DNA of 64,000 bases from Pseudoips prasinana (Eukaryota; Arthropoda; Insecta; Lepidoptera; Nolidae). Below are positions 1 through 12,300 of this stretch, in pieces. The notes under the pieces are model-generated. The model was given only the letters and a program-made list of their open reading frames with translations. It was not told the origin of the DNA and made no database searches. Numbering within the stretch: the first letter of the stretch is position 1; every line of letters begins with the position of its first letter. The stretch spans positions 2,852,001-2,916,000 of the forward strand of contig OX621261.1 in the NCBI GenBank assembly GCA_951640165.1, written 5' to 3'. The translations under genes were made by a program, and so were the position numbers.

Positions 1-75
1 AGTCTATTAACCTTTATTTATTTGAACGCCGCTCACTAACCCGATGTTCGGTGATTTAACCGGTAGCAGCCCCCC
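1..75 (+). repeat. Fragment of foldback element (one arm)
   Basis: The segment containing AACCTTTATTTATTTGAACG and CGATGTTCGGTGA matches the right arm of the foldback element at 31665-31763. It is truncated at its 3' side and by the window start. Confidence 0.6.
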
Positions 76-178
76 TGTCCATTTTGTTCCTCGTTTTGGC
101 CTTATTTCTTCAGAGGAGCTCCTATTCCTCTGTTGATGATGATAAATAGAAGGTTAATCTATGATTTCCTCTTCTCAG

Positions 179-305
179 GCTAAAGGAAAGACATTCGCTG
201 AAGCGCCACATTGACGAGGTGCACTTCGGTCTGGAGAACCGCAACTTCCCGTGCGACAGATGTGAGAAGGTGTTCAAAGCTCGGGGAGCCTTGACTATAC
301 ACATC
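179..305 (+). CDS. Zinc-finger gene, exon 1 in window
   Basis: The acceptor is cttctcag at 171-178 and the donor is GTAAGT at 306. One base completes a codon from an upstream exon, then 42 codons follow. It encodes the end of one finger ([11 protein letters not shown]) and most of the next ([18 protein letters not shown]). The final histidine of that finger is supplied by the next exon. The intron is phase 0. Confidence 0.9.
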
Positions 306-3300
306 GTAAGTATTTATCTGCTGCCAACTTTAATGTATGGAAGTGAAAGTTGGGTATGGCAGAAAAATAAAGAAAATTTGTAGTGGAAATGAGAGCTCTG
401 AGAAGTATGTGTGGTGTGACTTTGAGAGACAGAATTCGAAATACTGATGTAAGAGAGCGTTGTGGTGTGAAAGAGGATGTAGTCACAAAGATTGAAAAAG
501 TTATGCTGAGATTGTTTGGCCATTTCGGAAGGATGAATGAAAGAAGATTGACAAAAGATGCCTGGCCTGTGTGAATGGAACAACCGGAAGGGGAAGACCT
601 CGTCGAACATTCTCTGACCAAATCGGAGACGTTCTCAAGAAAGGGCAGGTCAGAAGTACCCTAAACCGGCGAGCATGTATGAAGAATATAATGACAGTAA
701 TCGAGGCAAAAGACGTGTGCAAAGATCGTGACAAATAGAAATCCGTTGTCTCTGCCTACCCCTCTGGGAAACAGGCGTGAGTCTGTGTATGTATGTTTTC
801 TGCTGCCGTGTGTGGCGTCCGGCACAAAAAGATGAACAGGTCCACCTCCTATCAACCCGTAGCTCGTGAGGCGGCTAAGGGATACAGCAGGCAATCGGGA
901 AGCAGCGCGACTGTGTAGTAGCCACCACCCCCCCTAGGGTCCTCGCGGACCTCAGGTAAACGTCACGTCAGAATATCTTTAATATTTTGTCTCTTGTGGC
1001 AAACTTAAAACATTCACATACATCTATACATATAATGAAATCGTAGGAAAGTCAAAACTGTACATTGAATATTTTTTCAAAAGGATACTTGGGGCGTGAT
1101 CTACAATCGATATCGAAGCCAAAAATATAGTTTTTAGACTTTTTCTCTGTTTATCTGTTTGTCTGTATGTATGTCCGGGCAAAACTCAAAAAGTACTGCA
1201 TGGATTTACTTCGAATTTTGCATGAATATTACTAAGAGTTCGGGCATACATATTATCACGTTATCACCTACGTGGCAGGAGCTGTCATCTATATATATAA
1301 AAATTAATGCCACTTTTCGTTGTAATGTTATAACACAACATCGCCTTTACCGATTTGGCTAATTTTGGTCTTGAAATATTCGTGGAAGTCCAGAGAAAGT
1401 TTATACGTAGAGAAAATTTTAAAAATGTTTTGAAAAAGTGTAAAATCAACATATTTTAGCAATTTAAAATATTTTTTTGTTTGAATAAATGAACTTAATA
1501 ATATTTTTTTATTACTATGCCTTATACGTAGCGAAGCACGTACCGGGCCGCTAGTAAATAAATAAATAAAAATAGTCTTTATATACTCTGACCTTTTACA
1601 TCTGACATCTTATAATGAAAAAGAATATTAACTATACTAACTATACTTATTTATATTTTTCCTATATGTATAACTTAACTTTTACTATCGGTTACCAGGT
1701 CAGGCTGTCTTGCGACATAGGCCTCCTCAAGTTCCCTCCACCTTTGCCTGTCCATTGCTGACCTTCTCCAACCTTTGGGCAGATAATTTTCCCATCTTTT
1801 TCTGTCTGCTTCTGCGTCTCTTTCCTTCATTCAAAACATTCACATAAACCTAATTTAATATGTCCATACAAACTTTCATCGCCTATTGTTATTTTACACC
1901 ATATTGATTTATATAGAATCAATAGCTTAAAAAATATGATTCAAGCTTCTGGCTTTCAAAATTACTTTTCATCCCCTCTTCGACCTCTTAAAATGTCCTT
2001 GCCCAGGCTCTAGACTATCTGTGTACCAAATTTCATTTAAATCGGTTCAGTAGTTTTGGCGTGAAAGAGCGACATACAGACAGACAAAGTTACGTTCGCG
2101 TTTGTAATATTACTCAGGATTATTCACTTACTAGCTATGCCCCGCGGTTTCACCCGCGTTAAATTAGTTTTGGCGTAAAAGAGTAACAAACATACATCCA
2201 TACATACTCACAAACTATTCGCATTTATAATTTTAGTAGGAATAGCTCGCAGATGGTAGATGTTTTCCTACTTACTTGACATTTATCGTAATATTTTGGA
2301 CAATTGACAAAATATCTTTATAAATTGTAGCCTATGTATTATTCCGATGTATAAGCTATATTATTGTACAGTTTCATTAAAATCCATTCAGTAGTTTTTA
2401 CGTGAAAGAGTAACAAACATCCATCTATACTTACAAACTTTCGCGTTTATAATATTAGTAGGATTCTATTACTTCTCGCAAGGGTTGCGGGAAGCCGTTG
2501 GATGCGGGCAGCGCAGGACCGGCTATTGTGGAGATTCTTGGGGAAGCTTTTGTCCAACAGTGGACGTCCTTCGGCTAGTATATATATATATATATTTTTC
2601 TCAAAAATGGGAAATCATAAATTTAATCGTCCGGCGGGTCTCGAACCTGCACCATCTACCAATCCGGGGTAGGCGCTCTGCGTTAAGCTACGAACGATAC
2701 ACGCCGGCAGATCAAATTTAGGCTTCCCTTGCTAACAGTCGGCCATGTTTCTAGAAAACAAAACCGATAGATAATACCTACATCCTCCGGAAGGGTGTTA
2801 GCAAGGGAATCCTAAATTTAATCTGCTGGCGTGTATCGTTCGTAGCTTAACGCAGAGCGCCTACCCCGGATTGGTAGATGGTGCAGGTTCGAGACCCGCC
2901 GGACGATTGAATTTTTGATTTCCCATTTTTGAGATAAGATTAACGCTTTGCATTGCGAATAATGCTATAAAATTCAAATATATATTTTTCGATTAGTGGT
3001 CTACAAAAAAAAACTTTGTTTAAAGAAACCGACTTCAAAAACTAAAAAGTATTAAAAAATTACTTAATAAAGATTTAATGCGATACATCTATTATACAAA
3101 CCTAATACCATTAATATTAATGAAATACTACAATTTGTATGTGCTACCTATTGATAGGTTTGAAGATGGTGATAATCTTAGCGAGTATAGACTCATACTG
3201 TGCAAGTTTTTCTTAGAGTGAGCGTAATTTTATGTCATTTTTGTTAGTTAACTAATGCTCTTCTCGTTCACTAACTCACAAGAACGTGAAATAACCGCGC

Positions 3301-6300
3301 GGTTTAAGAATATATTCAGGTTCCAACAAACGGGAACGTAAAAAAGAAATAGACGATGAAAATGTTATTCAAAACTCTATTTCACGTTCTTGTGAGACAG
3401 TGAACGAGAAGAGCGTTAGTTAACTAAGAAAAATTACATAAAATTATGTCTACTCTAAGAAAATCTTGCACAGTATGAGTCTAGATTCGCTAAGATTCAT
3501 GAACGTCTGAACAGTAAGCGCATAAGTTAAGCCTTATTTATGATCGATTAGCCAACGAATCTGCTGAGCAGAGGGTTCATAGACAAAGTCTTATTTATGA
3601 TTGATTAGCCAACGAATCTGCTGAGCAGAGGGTTCATAAACAAAGTCTTATTTATGATTGATTAGCCAACGAGTCTGCTGAGCAGAGGGTTTATAGACAA
3701 AGTCTTATTTATGATTGATTAGCCAACGAGTCTGCTGAGCAGAGGGTTTATAGACAAAGTCTTATTTATGATTGATTAGCCAACGAGTCTGCTGAGCAGA
3801 GGGTTAATAGACAAAGTCTTATTTATGATTGATTAGCCAACGAATCTGCTGAGCAGAGGGTTCATAAACAAAGTCTTATTTATGATTGATTAGCCAACGA
3901 GTCTGCTGAGCAGAGGGTTTATAGACAAAGTCTTATTTATGATTGATTAGCCAACGAGTCTGCTGAGCAGAGGGTTTATAGACAAAGTCTTATTTATGAT
4001 TGATTAGCCAACGAGTCTGCTGAGCAGAGGGTTAATAGACAAAGTCTTATTTATGATTGATTAGCCAACGAGTCTGCTGAGCAGAGGGTTCATAGACAAA
4101 TTCTTATTTATGATTGATTAGCCAACGAGTCTGCTGAGCAGAGGGTTCATAGACAAAGTCTTATTTATGATTGATTAGCCAATGAGTCTGCTGAGCAGAG
4201 GGCTATTAAACTAGGACTTATTCATGATCGATTAGCCAACGAGAGTACTGAACAGAAGGCTCATAGACTAGGTCGTATTGATGATAGAGTAGACAACGAG
4301 TCTGCTGAACCTATATTAATAATAAATGGCAGCTATTCCGCATCAAACTAAAGAAGAATCACGTAAATCTAAAGCTAAAAGGTACGTCTACATGCGCTTC
4401 CAAAAACGACCTTATACGCACGTATAAAACGCTAGTCTGAAACCGCCCTTTATGTTCACTCCAAGAAACACTTGATCAGTATCAGCTATATAGACTCGCT
4501 GAGATTAAAAAACGTCTTGCCAAAGTCAATTACATAGTCCACATAAAATAAAATTTTTCATTAAACATGTTCATAAAATAAAAAATACTGGGCCAAACTA
4601 TGTAAAATTTATGGGACCAAATGGCAAATATTCCGCATCAAACTAAAGAAGAATCACGCAAATCGGATAATTAATCTTCGAGTAATCTGTGTTAAAAAAA
4701 TATACCAATCAACTTGAGAACCTCCTCCTTTTGAAGTCGGTTAAAAACTGGATAAAGACATGTTACATATCTATACATATAATAAAATCGTAGGAATGTC
4801 GAAACTGTACATTGAATATTTTTTTAAAAGGATATTTGGGGCGTGATCTACTATCGATATCAAAGCCAAAATATAGTTTTTAGAATTTTTGTCTGTGTGT
4901 CTGTTTGTCTGTATGTATGTCCAGGCTAAACTCAAAAAGTACTGCATGGATTTACTTCAAATTTTGCATGAATATTACTAAGAGGTCGGGTCAACGTATA
5001 GGCTACATATTATTACGCTATCACCTATAGGGGGTGAGCTATGATGATTTATAAAATTTAACGCGGGTTAAACCGCGGGGCACAGCTAGTAAAAGTATAA
5101 AACAAACAGTATTTACAGATACAGCGAGAGTCTATACCCTAAATAAATGAGCATACCTAAACAAAACTAAATTCTAAATTAAAAGCCCCTTAAATACTTT
5201 AAAAACAATTTAAATAAATTACTAATTAATTAACTTTTATTTACTATATGTTTTAGGCGATAGAACAATTAAAATTAAATATATTCAAATCATTTTGTAG
5301 CGCATTACATGTTTCGGCCATGCGGTAAATGGGTGAATGTGTACCAATATTGGTTCTGGAAACTGGTAAGCAGAATGTTTTTCTGTTGCACAACCTGCTC
5401 CCCTGACGAGAAATCGAAACACATATGCGTTCAACAATGCTTGGGGTGTCAATTAAACCATTAATGACTTTAAACATGATTGTTACATCAGAGGCTCTCC
5501 TGCGCGAGTGTAGGGAAGTAACTTTGTAGTGCTTTAGCCTGTCTTGATACGATGGTAGATTGCGCCACTTGTGATCAGTGTATGCTATATCTATACATCT
5601 ATACAAATAAATAAAATTGAAGTGTCTGTTTGTAATATTGAAATAACCGATTTTTATATATATACGGTACATACTCCAAAATAACATTTTTTACAATTTT
5701 TGTCTGTCTGTCTGTCTGTTTGTTCCGGCTTATCTCTGAAATGGCTGGACCGATTTTGACGTGACTTTTATTGGCAGGTAGCTGATGTAATAAGGAGTAA
5801 CTTAGGCTACTTTTATTTCAGAAAAAGTCTTTTATTTTACTAAAAAACGAAATAAACTAATTAACACGCGGACGAAGTCGCGGGTACAGCTAGTGATACA
5901 TAAACCTCTTTTGGATTTGTTTGATTCGGTCTGAATGAACCTGATATCCCGGGCTCCAAACAGTGCAGCAGCATTCGAGTAAACTGCGTACTATGGTGTT
6001 GAAAATGACAATTGTTAGTGTCAGATTCTGAAAACTTGTAATCTGACGTCCAATAAACCCTGATAGTTTTGATGCCTTTTTGTTATCACGTCTATATGAA
6101 ATCTAAAAGTCGAAGCAGAATCTAATAACACCCCTAAGTCACGAATGACTGAAACTTCTTTTATAATTTTATCTTGTATTTTATAGACGCCAACAAAAGA
6201 TTGATTTCTTTCGTGAAAATTTTATATAAAAGCACTTGTCCGGGTTTAAAGTCATGCAATTTGACACGCACCAGTTCTCTACTTTTTTAATTAGGGTTCC

Positions 6301-6353
6301 GTAGCCAAATGGCAAAATACGGAACCCTTATAGATTCGTCATGTCTGTCTGTC

Positions 6354-6385
<32 letters not shown>

Positions 6386-9300
6386 CGTATGTCACAGCCA
6401 CATTTTTCCGAAACTATAAGAGCTGTACTGTTGAAACTTGGTATTCTGTGAACCGCACTAAGATTTTCAAACAAAAATAGAAAAAGAATAATACATTTAA
6501 CTGAATATCAAAAAAAAAATTTCATCGTACCCATACATGTGGGGTATCTATGGATAGGTCTTCAAAAATGATACTGAGGTTCCTAATATATTTTTTTCTA
6601 AACTGAATAGTTTGCGCGAGAGACACTTCCAAAGTGGAAAAATGAGTGCCCCCCCCCCCCCCCTGTAACTTCTAAAATGAGAGAATGATAAAACTAAAAA
6701 ATATATATGATGTACATTACCATGTAAACTAACACCGAAAATTAGTTTGAACGAGATCTAGTTAGTAGTTTTTTTTTAATGCGTCGTAAATCGTTAACCG
6801 GAATTTACTTTTCATTTAATCAACTGAAATACTTGCTGCTGCGGAACCCTTCATGGGCGAGTCCGACTCGCACTTGGCCGGTTTTTTTTAATGTCAGCTT
6901 GTAAGCATTGCATATCATTGGCACTTAATATACTTCTGGAGATCTTTAAATCGTCTACGTACATTTTAAAATTACTTGTAATGGTATGGGCAAGGTCGTT
7001 AATGCAAATTCAGAAAAAAAGGGGACCCAAATGTGATCCTTGCGGTACACCCGTTGGAGCTAAAAACTGATAAGATTTACATATATCCGCAAAATGATAC
7101 TAGTTGTGAACGATTTCAAAGATATGGCTGGCACCATCTCAGTAAGGAACCATGAATGCCCATTGAGGAGAGCTTTTCAAGAGGTATCGAGTGATTTACC
7201 AAATCAAACGCCTTCCGGAAGTCCGTATAAATAGCATGGACTTCTTTATTGTCGTCCAAAGCTTCAGAAATATCCGTTACAAATTCTATTAAGTTATTTG
7301 TAGCAGATTTATGTAGCAAGAAGCCATGTTGATTTATTATTAATCTTGGTGCCAAAATGCGAGAGTTTTTTCCCAGGGGTAGATATAATAGAAATAGATA
7401 TAAATAGGTTGATAGTTAGAGATAACATCTGGTTCGCCTGATTTTATCTCTAACTATCGACCTATATCTATTCTATCTACCCCTATCTAAGGTAGTGAAT
7501 CAAGATGCTTTCCTTACTGCATACCATGCATACGTTACATCGGTGCTTAGGTATGGTCTCATATTCTGGGGCAACTCATCAGATCGGGAAAGAGCATTTA
7601 AGGCGCAAAAAAAGTGTTTAAGGGCGGTATTCCACCTCAAACAGACAGATTCTTGCAAACCTGTTTTTATAAAATACTAGCTGGTGCCCGCGACTTTGTC
7701 CGCGACAATTTTGAATGATGGCCAATGTAACTACTTACTTCTAGCTTAATCTAAAAAAAATATCTTTTAAAACAAATAAGCAATATAAATTGAATAAAAC
7801 CTAACCTATAAATATCCTTACTAAGAAATAAATGAAAGACTACTTTGCTACTGTTATTTACAAAAAGAACCCGATATCATCAAGCAAAAATCAAAGAATA
7901 CATATCAATTGTCCTTAAGTATAGTCAGTAAGTCAAATAAAGTAAAATAATAATCAACGATGCATTAATCACAAAGGTAACTCCCATTAGATTAGGTTGC
8001 GACATTTTGTGAACGAAACCAAAGCGCGATCTAAAACGATGATTACGCCATCTACTAACAAAAATATAAACTTGTAAAGCGGTAAAATTAAGATGTGTGC
8101 ATATATTTTGGGTGAGATTTAGGCGATCATCTATTGATTCAGTTTTGGACTACCTTTTATTTCAAGCATTTATTTATTTTAACCGATATGCCAATTAAGT
8201 TCCGCGATCTGAAACGATATTAACGCTATCTGGTTCCAAAATTGTGAACTTGTAGATCAGTAATTAAGATGATGTTTTTTGGGTGCGATCATCTCGACAC
8301 CAACAATTTATACTACGCTAACTCGAATTTTAGATAGATTCGTTTTATATCCCAATTTGATTAATATGTCGTTTTTTTTTAATTTGTTATAAAATTTACC
8401 AAAAAAAAAAGAAGTTACAAATCTTATAAAACGCTAAATCTTTACTTAGACGACAACGACCACGACATTTTAATCAAATTGTCGTTAAGTTAATAATAAG
8501 TTTTAAAAAATAAGTTTTTATTTTTTAAAATTTGAGTTTGCTTAAATTGTTGGTCGCGATCTATTGAATCAGTTTTGGATTACCTTTTTTTAACAACAAA
8601 TTATTCCCTGGATTGCTTTATTTTTAACTGAAAGACCAAATAACAATTTACATGCAATTAACTCAAAAAATACAGACTTTCATACAAACTTACGTCGCCT
8701 ATTCTAGTCATCCTTAGGGGTGGAATTTCCAAAAATCCTGAAGTATATATTTATAATTTTTAAATGAAAGGCCATATACCAATTTTCATTCGTTTAACTT
8801 AAAAATTGTCACATTTTCCATACAAACTTACATCCCCTATTTTTCGCCCTTGGGGGTGGAATTTCCAAAAACCCTGAAATACGTGATTTTTTATTATTAA
8901 CTGGTCGGCCAAATACCAATTTTTAGATTCAAAGATTCAAAAGATTTTTATTGCGGACTAAGTGTTACAGAGGGTCTTAAAATTACGGTCAAACTTATAA
9001 CTTAGTCGCCTTATCAGGCATAGCAACAACACATTCTAAATAACATTTGTGTACTTATATTATGATGTCATTTTACAATAAATATTTTATGCTATAGATT
9101 ATACACTATTACTAAAACATGTCGGTCACATAATATTATTAAATTACAAAATTATTTAATTAAATTAATACATTAAATTTAATAATTACCTACTTGAAAT
9201 TATTACATTGATATTACATTTGATACATTTAGCATATGAATTCATTGACTGTATAGAAGCATTTCTCTGTTAACCATTTTTTTAACGTCACTTTAAATTT

Positions 9301-12300
9301 CGTTTCAGTCAGCTCTCGTATATGCTTAGGAATTCTGTTAAATATTTTTATTATCATACAGATACAATTTCTTTGAAATAATGTAGTTGACATTTTTGGC
9401 AGCAGTAGTTTAGTTTTGTCCCTAGACAAATATTTTTTATTTGTGCTCACTTCTTCAAACAAATTTTGGTGCTTTTTTACGAACATGCCAATTTCTAGAA
9501 TGTATAGAGAAGTCAGTGTCAATACTTTTAATTTTCTAAATAAGGGTTTACATGAGTCTAGTGGACCAGCACCACATATTGCCCTAATGCATTTTTTTTG
9601 TGAGATAAAAGCTTTATTTATTTCCGTTGAATTACCCCATAGAAGTAAACCATATCTCAGGATAGATCCCACGTAGCCATGATAGGCAACTAGAGCTGTA
9701 TTTTCGCATGTTATTTTCCTGACATTTTTCAGTGCAAATATAAACCGATTTATCCGTGCACATACTGATTTGACATGGGGTTTCCAATTACAATGATTGT
9801 CTAATACTATACCTAAAAATTTTATTTCATTAATTTCTTCTATTTCTTTATCATTATATTTTAGATTAATCTTACGAGGTATACTATTATAATTTCTAAA
9901 TTGTATATATTTCGTCTTATCTACGTTAACGGTTAAATTATTTTCGCTAAGCCATTCTGTAACTGTTTTGACTGTATCGTTTAAGATATATTCATATGTT
10001 TCTGGGCTATAAATTTCGGGTACTGTTATCGAAATATCATCGGCAAAGAGAGTACATTTATGTGGTATAATTTTCGGTATATCGTTTATATAAAGTAGAA
10101 AGAGTAGTGGCCCCAATATACTTCCCTGGGGAACACCAACTTCATTCAACTTGTGAACCGATTTATATGTAGATAAGGTCTGGTTTTCATCAATCCGAGA
10201 AATTTGTACATATTGATTTCGACCTTTTAAGTAGCTATTTAGCCAGTTTAGTGCTGTACCTCTAATGCCATAACGCTCGCATTTCTGTAGCAGCACTCGA
10301 TGATCCACAAAATCAAATGCACAAGACATATCGAAGAATACTGATGCAATTCGTTTCCTTTTATCTAGACATTCCGTAACTGTTTTTATTAATTGAAAAG
10401 CGGCAAGGGTAGTTGATTTATTTTTCTGGAAACCATTTTGATCTTTCGATAGTATGTTATGTTTATTTAAAAAGCTATTCAGGCGGGAGTGCATCAATTT
10501 TTCGAAGATTTTAGCAATTATTGGGATTAGAGTTATTGGCCGGTAATTACCTACTTCTTCATTATTGTCCTTTTTGTACATTGGCTTTATAACAGAAGTT
10601 TTTAATTTTTCCGGAAAGATGCCCTGAAAGAAGGAAAGATTTACTAGATGGCATAAAATAACTGCCAGTTGAGGAGCACATCTTTTTACTATTTTGGTTG
10701 ATATACCATCAAAACCAACGGCACTGGTCTCCTTCAGAGTCCTAATTGTTTTTAGAATTTCATTTTCAGTACAGGGTGCTAGAAACATAGTGTTGTTATT
10801 TGATTGTATTTTTGAATAATTTGGTGTTTTACTATTTGGTTTGTTAGTTTTAGATATATAATGGTCATTAAAAGCGTCAGCAATGTCAATAGGGTCATTT
10901 AGTGTCTTGTTAAGGTATTTAATTTTGTTAATGTCATGTTTTATTTTGATATTGTCATATTTACCTGCAATAATATGCCACGAGGCTTTGCATTTATTTT
11001 TTGCATTTGTTATGAATCGTCTATTAGTTTTTTGTTTGGATTGCAAGATACATTTCTTTAACAGCTTTTCATAAATCACATAGCTTTGTTTCCTTTGTTC
11101 ATTTTTGTCTTTATAATAAGAGTATCTAAGATTCCTTTTCGTGACTGATGAGCGTTTAATACCCTTTGTCAACCATTTAGGATCATTTGTTTGCATATTG
11201 ATTCTTATCTTTATTAAGGGAAAACAAAGGTTATAAAAGATTAAAAATTCTGAGTGAAATGAGCTAAAAGCTGCGTTGCAGTCTTCTGTATTTAGTATGT
11301 CGTTCCAGGATAGTTTGGATATACATTCAATAATTTTTTTTATGTTTTCTTCGCAGTAGTCTTTTCTCATCATATATATATATCTAATGGGTGGTTTATA
11401 AGACTGAGTTGAAAATGTTAAGCTTTGACCAGTATTATGATCTGATAAATGTAGGTGATGAGTTTTACCTTGAACATCTGACATGTTGCTTAAAATATGA
11501 TCTATGCATGATTGTTTACGTGTAGGTTCATTTATGTGTTGTTTTAAATTATGAGTAAGGAGAAATTCCTTTAGTAGGTTTGTAGAATTGTTATTAATTA
11601 GGGTATTGATATTGAGATCCCCCGTTATTATAACCCTTTTATTTTCTTTGACGTTTAATTTATGCATTAAAAGTTCTAATTTTTTAAAAAATATGTCTAC
11701 TTTTGATGTAGGTATTCTATATACACACAACACTATGCATTGCAAATTAGGGATTTCAATGCCGCAGCACTCGAATGTCTTTTCAATAGAAATCTCATTA
11801 CATACCTGCAAAATCTTATAGTCTAAGGACTTATGTACCAAAATACAAACACCGCCACGCTTTTCATTTTTTCTTGAAAAATAACTAGCCAGTGTAAAAT
11901 CATACAGACGTATATTTGGTTCGTCACCCAATTTTACAAATGTTTCGGAAAAGCAAATTATTTTTATCATTTTTTCTTTTTCCTTAAATTCATTCATACA
12001 TATATCGACTTGATCTAATTTATTTAGAAGCCCTGCTATATTTTGATGGAATAGCATAGTAGTCTGGTCTCTTATACTTTTATTGTTTAAAGCATTAATT
12101 TCAGTTTTCTTTTGGATGGAATTCGTATTAAGAACCATGTTTGACTCGAAAAAACGATTCGTCTGTTTGGGTACTTTTGACATCTACATCCCTAACTAAG
12201 AGATCTTTCTGAGTAGATTCTTTTGGGTTTAATTGTGAAATATATGTATTATAATTGTGTTTATAAGATAGATTTAATATTTCTTTGTGCAATAATCTAC

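Larger units (their letters stand above)
3027..4742. mobile_element. TIR element (AACCGACTTCAAAA ends) carrying a minisatellite
   Basis: The left end AACCGACTTCAAAA (3027) is matched by the reverse complement TTTTGAAGTCGGTT (4729-4742). There is no transposase frame. Inside lie a long inverted repeat (3172-3298 with 3379-3510) and a 57-bp tandem array. Confidence 0.6.
5250..7375 (-). pseudogene. LINE remnant (jockey/CR1-like reverse transcriptase), split by two insertions
   Basis: Read on the - strand from 7375: [38 protein letters not shown], then [74 protein letters not shown] and [19 protein letters not shown]. These are RT motifs in the usual order followed by the C-terminal part of the ORF. 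A GGCCGG-type repeat (6294-6882) and a Helitron (5590-5893) interrupt it. Removing each joins codons in frame. Stops and frameshifts elsewhere show that it is dead. Confidence 0.75.

Noticed and set aside
3535..4315. CRISPR-like direct repeats
   Set aside because: The 57-bp units are contiguous with no distinct spacers and the genome is eukaryotic; this is a minisatellite.
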